From Pedobacter sp. D749 (GTDB lineage: Bacteria > Bacteroidota > Bacteroidia > Sphingobacteriales > Sphingobacteriaceae), in contig NZ_CP079218.1 in the NCBI RefSeq assembly GCF_019317285.1, positions 1,612,001 to 1,676,000 on the forward strand: a DNA stretch of 64,000 nt. Reading direction: 5' to 3'. Both the position numbers and the translations under genes were made by a program. The notes beneath the pieces were generated by a model. It saw only the letters and a program-made list of their open reading frames with translations, searched no databases and was not told the DNA's origin. Positions 7,998 through 16,245 of this stretch are shown here, piece after piece. How positions within the stretch are numbered: the stretch's first letter is position 1; every line of letters begins with the position of its first letter.

Positions 7998-8714
7998 ATG
8001 TTTAATAACGGCATCTTTTTGCCTGTCATCATAATTGCTGGTATTGCTTATAGTACCCTGGCCAAAAAACTGACTATTCCGGCTGCGTTGACAGGAGGTA
8101 TGCTGGCCTGTCTTTTTTATATTGCTGCTGGTTATACAGGAGTTGCGATGATGAGCGTGTTTTTTATCATGGGTTCTGCAGCCACTTCCTGGCAGAAGCA
8201 TAAAAAGCAACCTTTCGCTACAAGCGCGGAAACTAAAAATGGTCGTAGTGTGCTGCAGGTGCTGGCCAATGCCGGGGCTGCTGGTATTGCGGGTACAGTG
8301 GTTTTATTTTATCCCTCACTCACTTATTTAATGCTTCCGGCAATGGCGGCAGCTTTTGCTTCGGCTAGTGCAGATACGCTGTCATCCGAGCTGGGAATGG
8401 TTTATGGAAAACGGTTTTTTAATATCGTTTCTTTCCGGCCCGACCGTTGCGGGATGGATGGTGTAATCAGTCTGGAAGGAACGGTGATCGGTATTGGCGG
8501 TAGCTGTATTATTGCTGCAATTTATGCGCTGGGCTATGGATGGAATATTAACTTTTACTTTATCGTTATTGCAGGAACAGTGGGAAACCTGACAGATTCT
8601 ATATTGGGCACTGTACTTGAACGTAAAGGTAGAATCGGCAATAATATGGTCAATTTTTTGAATACATTAACAGCCATGCTGGTAGTGTTGATGTTGGAAA
8701 TGTTGTTTATTTAA
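7998..8714 (+). CDS. DUF92 family integral membrane protein
   Basis: A 238-residue, almost wholly hydrophobic protein with about six membrane segments. The family motifs are present: KKLTIPAALTGGMLACLFYI near the N-terminus, SADTLSSELGMVYGK in the middle and GMDGVISLEGTVIGIGGS after it. DUF92 (TIGR00297) includes plant VTE6, a phytyl-phosphate kinase, and archaeal/bacterial relatives thought to act on polyprenyl phosphates. A CTP-dependent lipid kinase-like role is therefore possible but untested for bacterial members. The ATG at 7998 gives a natural membrane-protein start. No operon partner is evident. Confidence 0.85.
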   Translation: MFNNGIFLPVIIIAGIAYSTLAKKLTIPAALTGGMLACLFYIAAGYTGVAMMSVFFIMGSAATSWQKHKKQPFATSAETKNGRSVLQVLANAGAAGIAGTVVLFYPSLTYLMLPAMAAAFASASADTLSSELGMVYGKRFFNIVSFRPDRCGMDGVISLEGTVIGIGGSCIIAAIYALGYGWNINFYFIVIAGTVGNLTDSILGTVLERKGRIGNNMVNFLNTLTAMLVVLMLEMLFI

Positions 8715-8941
8715 AATTGCTGTGAATATTTGGATAAAATGTAAGCTAATTGCAGATTATGCTAATCAATTATAATTAATAATTTCAATGGTGAAAATCG
8801 TACTCACCTTTAATATCAGGCCGATTATACCTTACTGCCTTAATTTTTGAAATCATCTTTTTGCATAAACAAAATTTATTTTTCGCCAATTTATAATAAG
8901 TTTTTTCGCGATATTTATACTATTGTTTATTCCATAAGATC

Positions 8942-9328
8942 ATGAAAAAAATCATTTTTGTTTTACTGCTTGCAGCCTGTGGATTTTCAGGTTACGGGCA
9001 AACCTACAAGCCTATTACCAGCAAGGATAAAACCTATCTGGGAACATTAAAAGGAGTGAGTTACACCTATAAGCAGGGCGTTGTGACCCTGAAGAATAAC
9101 GGCAACTATAATTTAGGTACGGTGAGTATTGTGGCCTCATCGAAAGTGGACAGTACCCTGTTCGGGATTGTTTTGTTTGAGGATGGGATTGAAAAAGGAG
9201 AGACTGTTAAAGCTGAATTTTATTTTACCACCGGCCTGGGTAAAAAGGAACATGAGGTGCCTTTAAAGCAGGTTGATCAGAAGAACCTGGTATTGTCTTT
9301 TGATAAAGCAACCCGGGCTGTAAAATAA
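8942..9328 (+). CDS. Small secreted hypothetical protein
   Basis: The 128-residue product begins with a clear signal peptide (MKKIIFVLLLAACGFSGYGQ), probably cleaved near GYGQ-TYKP; a lipobox is not convincing. The mature part is about 108 residues, rich in Lys, Thr and beta-forming residues, without Cys. I do not recognise a family. A near-consensus promoter box, TACTATTG (8918-8925), lies just upstream. It stands alone between DUF92 and an intergenic region. Probably periplasmic or surface-exposed; function unknown. Confidence 0.75.
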   Translation: MKKIIFVLLLAACGFSGYGQTYKPITSKDKTYLGTLKGVSYTYKQGVVTLKNNGNYNLGTVSIVASSKVDSTLFGIVLFEDGIEKGETVKAEFYFTTGLGKKEHEVPLKQVDQKNLVLSFDKATRAVK

Positions 9329-9509
9329 TCGTTTGTGGCATTACTTTTTTAAGTGTTGGTTTTAACTTACAGTTCAGTGCATTGGTGGCAGTTTAGCAAA
9401 ATAAGCCTGATTACCCCGGAAAAATAGCCTGCATCTGTATTGATATTATTGAGAATCAATTTTCCATAACATGTTATAAATATTTAACACTGGCTTAATA
9501 ATCGATATT

Positions 9510-9517
9510 TAGATTTG
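9510..9517 (+). promoter_or_regulatory. Bacteroidota -7 box (TAGATTTG)
   Basis: Exact match to TAnnTTTG with no gene following before a terminator 50 bp downstream. The -33 region (ttaacac) is a weak match. Confidence 0.4.
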
Positions 9518-9521
9518 CGCT

Positions 9522-9595
9522 ATAAATATTTGGTTAGTATTTATAAGTTTAGGTTAGTTGATAAGAAAAGCCCGGATGGATATCCGGGCTTTTTA
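9522..9595 (+). ncRNA. Candidate small RNA (about 75 nt)
   Basis: A -7 box at 9510-9517 predicts a start near 9522, and a strong terminator ends at about 9595. No open frame of useful length lies between. This is the minimal layout of an independent small RNA, but a short transcript that merely terminates convergent transcription is equally possible. No homology can be claimed. Confidence 0.3.
9566..9595 (+). terminator. Intrinsic terminator, perfect 12-bp stem
   Basis: aaaagcccggat (9566-9577) pairs exactly with atccgggctttt (9582-9593) around the loop ggat, followed by atttta. It sits between convergent genes ending at 9328 (+) and 9679 (-). The A-tract before the stem means it could work on both strands. 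Confidence 0.85.
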
Positions 9596-9678
9596 TTTTA
9601 AGCCATATTCGATATAAAAACTAATAGTAATATAATTCGCAAAAGTGATGAAGAACCGCCAAGTGATAACATATTTTA

Positions 9679-10386
9679 TTATTCCAGAATTTTGTAGTAA
9701 AAGTCTTTGTACATTCTACCAATTGGTATTTTTAAGTCATTAGCAAGTAAAACATACTTTCGCTCAATACCTTTAATGTGGTTTTGGGATATAATAAAAG
9801 ATTTATGGATCTGCGAAAAGTTATCAGTATGTTCCAGTAATTTTAATAGTTTCGAAAGAGAACTATAAGCAAAAATTATTTCATCAGAAGTGTAAATCTT
9901 GACTTCTTTATTTTGGGACTCCATGGCAATAATCGTTCTTATGTTAACTCTGATAAATTTAACATTTTGGGATGTACTTTTCAGTAGAATAAAATCTTGA
10001 TCTACTTTTTGATTGAAATGATTTTTTTCTACTTGTAAAACTTCTTTTAAAGTTTGAGAAAATTTCGAATAGGAGAATGGTTTTAATAAATATGCATTGG
10101 CTTGTACCTCGTATGAGTCAAATGCATATTTTGTATGTGCGCTGGTAAATATTAATTTTCTGGCTTTGTGCTTAGTCAGTTTCGCAAGTTCGATCCCATT
10201 CATTTTAGGCATTTCTACATCGAGAAATAATATATCAACGGGTTTAAGTAATTCGTTGATAGCTTTTAGTCCTAACAGTGGATCGCTAAATGTTTTAATT
10301 AGTTTAATGTTTGGTTGGAGATCAATATATTCAGAAATTAATTCTAAAGAAGAATAATCATCATCCACGACAATGCTTGTTTGCAT
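9679..10386 (-). CDS. LytTR-family two-component response regulator
   Basis: The 235-residue protein has an N-terminal receiver domain (about 1-120). The acidic pocket is in SIVVDDDYSSLE, the phospho-acceptor Asp in DILFLDVEMPKMNG, and the conserved Lys in AYLLKPFSYSKF. A C-terminal LytTR DNA-binding domain (about 135-234) shows FSQIHKSFIISQNHI. In Bacteroidota such regulators usually pair with a LytS-like membrane kinase, but no kinase gene is adjacent. It is divergent from the antiterminator that starts the biosynthetic operon, with 446 bp between them. It could control that operon; this is inference from position only. Confidence 0.95.
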   Translation of the reverse strand: MQTSIVVDDDYSSLELISEYIDLQPNIKLIKTFSDPLLGLKAINELLKPVDILFLDVEMPKMNGIELAKLTKHKARKLIFTSAHTKYAFDSYEVQANAYLLKPFSYSKFSQTLKEVLQVEKNHFNQKVDQDFILLKSTSQNVKFIRVNIRTIIAMESQNKEVKIYTSDEIIFAYSSLSKLLKLLEHTDNFSQIHKSFIISQNHIKGIERKYVLLANDLKIPIGRMYKDFYYKILE

Positions 10387-10832
10387 TTTGTAATTAGTAT
10401 TAATGTTAAATGATAAAATAAATAATACAAGGATGATCTAGCCCAATGTAGTGAGAATATTTTAACTGACAAAATATAGTTGAAAAAGTGCTGTTCATTC
10501 TTTGAAATATGTCGTATGATCTTTATTTATTGTCGTTTGCGCTTAAATTTTTTTCATTTTTTTTAAAACTATACCTTTAGTAATCGCTTGAAATCAAATA
10601 GTATATTGGGTTCTTCCCGCAAGCGTAGAGTTAAATGAATAAGGCAGTAATAATGTGACTCATTTTAGCAGAGCTATGCTCAATCCTTAGATTTTTTTGT
10701 AATACTTACAATATTATTAAGTTTAATTATAGAGTGGTTTCCTATCACAATCCAATTATCTCACTTTGTAGATTTATATCCTTTTAATCGATTTTTTATC
10801 TAAAAATTAATTATTAGCAATCATCTTTATTT
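10387..10832. other. Divergent control region upstream of the biosynthetic operon
   Basis: 446 AT-rich bases with no gene. Two near-consensus -7 boxes face the operon: TACCTTTA at 10572-10579 and TAGATTTA at 10769-10776, each one base off TAnnTTTG. The first is preceded by T-rich runs. Neither has a convincing -33 partner. LytTR-type direct repeats were looked for by eye and not identified. This is where the main promoter of the 53-kb operon should lie. Confidence 0.4.
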
Positions 10833-11345
10833 ATGAACAACAGTCATATTGAAAATTTCAGTTGGTTTGTCATTTACACGTTCCCTAACTATGAAAGGAA
10901 AGTATATTCTTCATTGGAAAAGAAAAAAATTACCGCATTCTTACCTTTACAAAAAATTACAAGGCAATGGAGCGATCGAAAAAAAATAATGGAAGTCCCC
11001 TTGTTTCCAAATTATATTTTTTTAAAAATAAAGGAGACTGAGCGTTTTGCGGTTTTGGATATTCAAGGGGTGAAGTATTATTTGTCAAACGATGGAAGAC
11101 CTATAAAGCTCTCGGAAATTGAGATAGAGCAAATCCAAAGGCTTAGAGGCGAAAAGGAAGTATTGATCAGCCAAAAATTGGAAAAAGGAGCTGCTGTAAT
11201 CATTAATAGTGGACCCTTTATGGGGATGACAGGTATCCTATTCGAAAAAAAAGGTAAAACAAGGTTTGGCATTTTGATTCATTCCATGAATCAAACAATT
11301 TCAATAGTAGTGCCTTCTACCGAAATAGGATTAGTTTGTGAATAA
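10833..11345 (+). CDS. UpxY-type NusG paralog (specialised transcription antiterminator)
   Basis: The 170-residue product has a NusG N-terminal domain (about 8-108) and a C-terminal KOW domain (about 115-160). The NGN part is seen in SWFVIYTFPNYERKVYSSL, ITAFLPLQKITRQWSDRKK and VPLFPNYIFLKI. The KOW part is seen in GAAVIINSGPFMGMTGILFE. This is the UpxY/RfaH/LoaP-like layout, shorter than housekeeping NusG. Family members ride RNA polymerase and suppress pausing and termination through one long operon, capsule operons in Bacteroides and polyketide operons in Bacillus (LoaP). It is the first plus-strand gene before more than 53 kb of same-strand biosynthetic genes, which fits that job exactly. 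Confidence 0.92.
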   Translation: MNNSHIENFSWFVIYTFPNYERKVYSSLEKKKITAFLPLQKITRQWSDRKKIMEVPLFPNYIFLKIKETERFAVLDIQGVKYYLSNDGRPIKLSEIEIEQIQRLRGEKEVLISQKLEKGAAVIINSGPFMGMTGILFEKKGKTRFGILIHSMNQTISIVVPSTEIGLVCE

Positions 11346-11494
11346 TTTTTTTGCTGGAAAATAACTGCTGATCTCTACCCCAATTATCTATGTATATATG
11401 ATGGGTAAGCTATTTTCATAATTCCTTTGTTCTGCCGGTGTCTTAAAAAATCTGTTATTTATTAATTGAAATATTAAATCTTACGTTTCAAAGT

Positions 11495-13243
11495 ATGTCA
11501 GTTTATGTAGTTGGTATATCTGCTTTTTATCATGATTCATCATGTTGTATAATCAAAGACGGCCTGCTAATAGCGGCTGCTCAGGAAGAACGTTTTACAA
11601 GAATTAAAGCAGATTCTGCTTTACCAAAAAATGCATTTAAATATTGCCTCAAAGAAGCAAATATCAATGTAGCTGATATTGCCTGTTTAGCCTATTATGA
11701 AAATCCGGTTGACAAATTTTCCAGACAAATTTGGAGCGGACTCTTTAAGACAAGGGAGCATCTTAATAAACATATTCCAAATAATATTGAAGAGGCAATT
11801 AGGAAAATATTTGGATATGAAGGACCAATTAAGTTTATGAATCACCATCTGTCCCATGCCGCCAGCGCTTTCTATTTTTCAGGTTTCGAAAATTCGGCGA
11901 TCCTGACTATGGATGGTGTCGGGGAATGGGCAACGACAAGCTATGGATTTGGAAAAGGCAATGAGATCAAAATCTTTGAAGAAGTGCTTTTTCCCCATTC
12001 CTTAGGATTGTTTTACAGCACGATAACCAAATATCTAGGATTTGGGGTAAATGATGGCGAGTATAAGGTTATGGGATTAGCTCCATATGGGAAACCACTT
12101 TATGTTAAGGAGTTGAAAACAATCCTTAATTATGGAGTTGATGGGCAATACGAATTAAATCTTGAGTTTTTTGACTTTATCGCGGGTGAAAAGATGTTCT
12201 CGGACCTTCTGCCCGAATTACTAGATCGACCACCTAGAGAAGAAAACAGCGAACTGCTGCAATTTCACAGTGATATTGCAAAAAGCTTACAGGTAGTGCT
12301 GGAAGAAATTTTAATTGAAAAGGCTAATTACCTTTTTTCTAAGTCGAATTGCGAAAATTTGTGCATGGCCGGAGGTGTAGCATTAAATTGTGTGGCTAAC
12401 GGAAAAATACTAAAAAATACACCCTTTAAAAGGCTATTTGTACAACCCGCTGCTAATGATGCAGGCTGTGCACTAGGTGCTGCTGCAATGGCATATATAG
12501 AAATTACGGGGGAGAAAATAAAACGGTTAAAAGACGTTTATAACGGACCTGCTTTTTCTCACAACGATATTGCGAAAACAATTGCAGCTACTTCGATTAA
12601 CTCAGCAGATTATATGAATGATTTACCAGGGCTTATCAAGTTAACGGCAAAAAAGCTCGCTGAAGGAAAAGTTATAGGCTGGTTTCAGGGAAGGATGGAA
12701 TTTGGCCCTCGTGCTTTGGGTTCACGGTCTATCATTGCTGATCCTAGAAACGCTCAAATGAGGGACAGGATTAATGGGATGGTTAAAAAACGAGAGTCAT
12801 TCAGACCATTTGCCCCTGCTGTTTTGGCACACAGAGCCAATGAGTTTTTTGAGCTCGATCATCCTTCTCCATATATGCTAGAGACATGTGAGGTACGCGA
12901 TCCACTAAGCTTTCCTGCAATTACTCATCTTGATAATTCCGCTCGTGTGCAGACCGTGGACGAAAAAAGTAATCTTCGGTTTGCTATGCTACTTAAAGAA
13001 TTTGACTTGATAACTAAATGCCCAATACTGCTTAATACCTCTTTTAATGTAAAAGGCGAACCCATTGTTTGTACGCCCGAAGATGCGATAAAATGCTTTA
13101 TCAAAACTGACATAGATTGTCTGGTTGTCGGTAATTTTTTTATTGATCGGTCGGAAAATGATTTCGAGATTATCAGGATGATTTTGGATTTCGATGAAAA
13201 TCGGAAAAGTGTTATTTCACAGGACGTCTATACTTTCATCTAG
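11495..13243 (+). CDS. NodU/CmcH-family O-carbamoyltransferase (first copy)
   Basis: 582 residues, normal for the family, which transfers carbamoyl from carbamoyl phosphate through carbamoyl-AMP to a hydroxyl group. The N-terminal Kae1-like domain starts VVGISAFYHDSSCCIIKDG and has the metal-binding HHLSHAASAF (about residues 118-127), AILTMDGVGEWATTS and MAGGVALNCVANGKIL. The C-terminal YrdC-like part shows WFQGRMEFGPRALGSRSII, RESFRPFAPAVL and LLNTSFNVKGEPIV. All the main motifs look intact. It leads the structural genes and ends 5 bp before the SGNH-like gene. It probably carbamoylates a hydroxylated residue or acyl chain of the peptide product. Confidence 0.93.
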   Translation: MSVYVVGISAFYHDSSCCIIKDGLLIAAAQEERFTRIKADSALPKNAFKYCLKEANINVADIACLAYYENPVDKFSRQIWSGLFKTREHLNKHIPNNIEEAIRKIFGYEGPIKFMNHHLSHAASAFYFSGFENSAILTMDGVGEWATTSYGFGKGNEIKIFEEVLFPHSLGLFYSTITKYLGFGVNDGEYKVMGLAPYGKPLYVKELKTILNYGVDGQYELNLEFFDFIAGEKMFSDLLPELLDRPPREENSELLQFHSDIAKSLQVVLEEILIEKANYLFSKSNCENLCMAGGVALNCVANGKILKNTPFKRLFVQPAANDAGCALGAAAMAYIEITGEKIKRLKDVYNGPAFSHNDIAKTIAATSINSADYMNDLPGLIKLTAKKLAEGKVIGWFQGRMEFGPRALGSRSIIADPRNAQMRDRINGMVKKRESFRPFAPAVLAHRANEFFELDHPSPYMLETCEVRDPLSFPAITHLDNSARVQTVDEKSNLRFAMLLKEFDLITKCPILLNTSFNVKGEPIVCTPEDAIKCFIKTDIDCLVVGNFFIDRSENDFEIIRMILDFDENRKSVISQDVYTFI

Positions 13244-13248
13244 ATTTA

Positions 13249-15321
13249 ATGAAAAAGAGAAACGAAGTATTATCCAAATTCCAGGCTGATTGTTTGGCTC
13301 AGCAATTATCATCCGGTAACCCGACTACCAGTTCAGAAATACTAATCAAACAATATTTTAATGGGCATCAGTTCCCCTCATCGTCTGATGAAAAAATATC
13401 GAATTTGCAAAACGACACTGAAGAAGAAAGGATTGGAATCTGGTCACTGCAAAATACCGTTGATAAACCTACTTACGTCAGAGATATTAAATTTTATAAC
13501 GAATGGCATTTGTGGGCTAACGCCAGCATGATTAATTTGTTGAAAGAGAAAAATAGGATTGTTTTGCTGGGAGAATCTGTGGCGCGCGGATATTTTTATG
13601 ATCCTTATTATAATCCCGCAAAAGCGTTGGAAAAATTTTTGTGTGATCAGGATATTTACCCTGCATCAGAAATTATAGATTTAGCCAGGACAAGTCTCGA
13701 TCTGACAGGACTGTATGATATTTTTAACTCCTGTATTAAACTTCAACCTGATGTAGTGATAATCTTTGCAGGCAATAACTGGTGGACGGAACTTGGTGGT
13801 TCGATTATGGACTATTTGAGTAACCAAGTCGATCGTCAGTCGCAACCTTCTGTGGAGGCAGTAAAAGAGTATTTGGAAGGTGAATTAAAGAAACGTGTTG
13901 AAGAGTTTATAGATGATACTGTCGCAAAAGCAAAAGCACATAAATTCAGAATCGTTTTTGTAATTCCTGAATTCAATCTTTTGGATTGGAAAAGTACAAA
14001 ATCAGAACAGATTATTTCTCGTCTAGATTGTGATAATACGTCTGTATGGGTGCAAAAAAAAATAGAGGCTGAACAAGCATTAAGAAATGGAGATTATGTA
14101 CAATTGGAAGCATTTAGTCAGGGTCTAATTGCTTTAGACAAAACTCATCCCATTGGCTACGAGCTGTTAGCTACATCTGCAATTAACCTCGGTAATTTCG
14201 ATTTAGCCAGAAAAGCACTGGAAGATGCACGAGATACCGCAATCGTATTTAGGTCGTCCAGTAAGCCCAGAATATTTTCGACTATAAAGCACACAATTTT
14301 AGCAAAAGCGGAAAGCTATCCTAGTTTAGAAGTAGTTGACTCTCTTGATGTACTCACACCAGGAGCTAAGGTGTTACCGAACAGAGATATTTTTCTTGAT
14401 TATTGCCATTTAACGATAAAAGGAATTGACTTGACTATGCAAGCCGTAGCCAAGTTATTGACCGGAGTTGATAAATACAACTGTGGCTATCCGGAAATGC
14501 AACTTCCTGAACATGTAGTTCCAATGGCACATCTTTTTGCTGCTATTCACAATGCTCATTTAGGACAAAATGATGAGATAGTTACGGATCACTGTCTGAA
14601 AGCGGTTAAAAGTGCTAAAGTACGAAAATTTATGCCTCTCTACATCGACATGTCCACAAGGCGACTCCAGTCGATATTGTGTAATAGTTTTGAACAAATT
14701 ATTATCAATGGTGATCTTGAACAATACCAAAAAGGCACAGAGTTACTACACGCGCCAAACAATAAAAAGCTAGATTTAATTTTAGTGGATGCAATGATAA
14801 GTGCTTTGAAAACCTTTGGATTGGATCTTGAAAAATCAACGTCAGAACTTAGGATAGCTGAACATGGTTTGATTACGGAGATCAACCTTTTAGAATCATT
14901 TTATCTGTTGGATGAACATAGCCCGCCGGTGGTGATGGAAAGAGCGTTTTATCAGGCCAGGCAGTTAGAAAGCAATTTCCTTATGGTCATTTCCAATGTT
15001 AGGCAGGTTGAACTGAACCTAATAACAAGGACTACGAACGATAATTACTCCAGTAATAATTTGGAACTTTGCCTAAATGGCCAGCTAATGGCATCTTTTT
15101 CTTTAACAAAAGATTGGGCGCACCATAAGATCTTGCTTTCTCCGGATGCCTTGTCTACTGGTAATAATGTGTTATCGATAAAATGGCCAATAGCTAACGA
15201 CTCTTTCAGCAGTTTGCTGATTAACAAAAGAAGTTTAAAAACGGTTGATGACTATTTTAATGCGATGTTTCATGTATTTGGTGAAATTCAAACATTTACA
15301 GCGACAATATCGGAAGATTGA
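13249..15321 (+). CDS. SGNH/GDSL-like hydrolase with extra C-terminal region
   Basis: In this 690-residue protein the region 100-400 carries the SGNH blocks: IVLLGESVARGYF (about 102-114; block I Ser, here G-E-S), IIFAGNNWW (block III, about 171-179) and a late DYCHLTIKG (about 384-392; block V Asp and His). A helical repeat-like insert (DLARKALEDARD) sits before the last block. The final 200 residues include a beta-rich segment (ELCLNGQLMASFSL) that could be a carbohydrate-binding-like fold. No signal peptide is seen. It follows the carbamoyltransferase by 5 bp, so the two probably act together. The substrate, perhaps an ester on the product or an acyl/carbamoyl transfer, is unknown. Confidence 0.7.
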   Translation: MKKRNEVLSKFQADCLAQQLSSGNPTTSSEILIKQYFNGHQFPSSSDEKISNLQNDTEEERIGIWSLQNTVDKPTYVRDIKFYNEWHLWANASMINLLKEKNRIVLLGESVARGYFYDPYYNPAKALEKFLCDQDIYPASEIIDLARTSLDLTGLYDIFNSCIKLQPDVVIIFAGNNWWTELGGSIMDYLSNQVDRQSQPSVEAVKEYLEGELKKRVEEFIDDTVAKAKAHKFRIVFVIPEFNLLDWKSTKSEQIISRLDCDNTSVWVQKKIEAEQALRNGDYVQLEAFSQGLIALDKTHPIGYELLATSAINLGNFDLARKALEDARDTAIVFRSSSKPRIFSTIKHTILAKAESYPSLEVVDSLDVLTPGAKVLPNRDIFLDYCHLTIKGIDLTMQAVAKLLTGVDKYNCGYPEMQLPEHVVPMAHLFAAIHNAHLGQNDEIVTDHCLKAVKSAKVRKFMPLYIDMSTRRLQSILCNSFEQIIINGDLEQYQKGTELLHAPNNKKLDLILVDAMISALKTFGLDLEKSTSELRIAEHGLITEINLLESFYLLDEHSPPVVMERAFYQARQLESNFLMVISNVRQVELNLITRTTNDNYSSNNLELCLNGQLMASFSLTKDWAHHKILLSPDALSTGNNVLSIKWPIANDSFSSLLINKRSLKTVDDYFNAMFHVFGEIQTFTATISED

Positions 15322-15431
15322 TATCATTAATTTGGACCTTCGATGAACAAATCCCGAAAAATAATTGGCTTCGTTATTCAATAAAAAACCTAAATCACAG
15401 TCATTAAGTACACTCATATTAACTATAGATC

Positions 15432-16115
15432 ATGAAAAACAAATTAATTATAATGCTAACATTTGCATCATTTGGCTTTATAAATGCCAATGCACAAACA
15501 GAAGATTTTAGGAAACTTGCTCATTTTGACAAAATATCGACCAAGGAAGGTTATGATATTTTTTTAACTCAGGGAACCACAGAGTCTGTTAAAATTGTTA
15601 CTGAGAATATCTCTCCAGGTCAAATTATCACCAATGTAAGCGGTGGAACGCTGATGATAGGAACGAAAAAAGGAAAGTATCCGAATACAAGTGTTAAAAT
15701 TTACATCACTTTCATAGAAATAAATTCTGTTATTTCCTATGGAGGTGGTAAAATCGAATTTTCACCTTTTAAGGCAAATACGCTGTCATTAAAAATCGTG
15801 GGTTCGTCTGCTATGAAAGTACCTGTAGAAGTTAATAAATTAAATATTTTTTCTTCAGGATCAGGTATTGTTGAGTTAACTGGTAAGGCAGAAAATGCCG
15901 ATATAGAACTATCGGGTTCAGGTAAAATTAATGCTTTGAATCTGGCGCTTAATAAATGTGATATCAAATTAACCGGTTCCGGAACAGCGAATTTAAATGT
16001 ACGTGCTAACCTTCAAGTAAATTCTTCTGGAAGCGGAAATGTTTATTACAAGGGTAAGCCTGCTACTAAAGAAATCAATAGGACAGGATCAGGGAATGTC
16101 GAATCTATACCTTAA
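15432..16115 (+). CDS. Secreted DUF2807 (GIN-domain) beta-helix protein
   Basis: The 227-residue protein starts with a signal peptide (MKNKLIIMLTFASFGFINANA, cleavage near ANA-QTEDF). The rest is the putative auto-transporter adhesin head GIN domain. It shows recurring Gly-Ser-Gly turns (SSGSGIVELTG, ELSGSGKINAL, KLTGSGTANLNV, NSSGSGNVYYKG, RTGSGNVESIP) spaced about 20 residues apart, as expected for a short beta-helix. It is predicted to be periplasmic or surface-located. It is an odd guest between tailoring and assembly-line genes, with gaps of 110 and 130 bp on either side. It may be unrelated to biosynthesis or have an envelope/self-protection role. Confidence 0.88.
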   Translation: MKNKLIIMLTFASFGFINANAQTEDFRKLAHFDKISTKEGYDIFLTQGTTESVKIVTENISPGQIITNVSGGTLMIGTKKGKYPNTSVKIYITFIEINSVISYGGGKIEFSPFKANTLSLKIVGSSAMKVPVEVNKLNIFSSGSGIVELTGKAENADIELSGSGKINALNLALNKCDIKLTGSGTANLNVRANLQVNSSGSGNVYYKGKPATKEINRTGSGNVESIP

Positions 16116-16144
16116 CAGCAGCTTAATTTACCTTGTTAATAATT

Positions 16145-16204
16145 AAATCATTTTGGTGCCGGATACTTAAGTTTATAAGTTGAAACCCAGCGCCAAAATG
16201 ATTT
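16145..16204 (+). promoter_or_regulatory. Long inverted repeat in the leader of NRPS1
   Basis: aaatcattttggtgc (16145-16159) pairs 14 of 15 with gcgccaaaatgattt (16190-16204). The 30-nt loop holds a smaller acttaag/ttataagt stem. No T-tract follows, so a simple terminator is unlikely. It lies 41 bp before the NRPS1 start codon and could be a pause/antitermination or mRNA-stability element. Confidence 0.5.
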
Positions 16205-16245
16205 GAACTAATCTCCACCTTCGTTCTTAAAGTTTCCCATCTGTT

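Larger units (their letters stand above)
9329..9678. other. Intergenic region between convergent genes
   Basis: No protein gene is seen in 350 bp. It contains a TAGATTTG promoter box at 9510-9517 and a strong hairpin terminator at 9566-9595, listed separately as a possible small RNA unit. The first 180 bp show nothing I can name. Confidence 0.6.
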
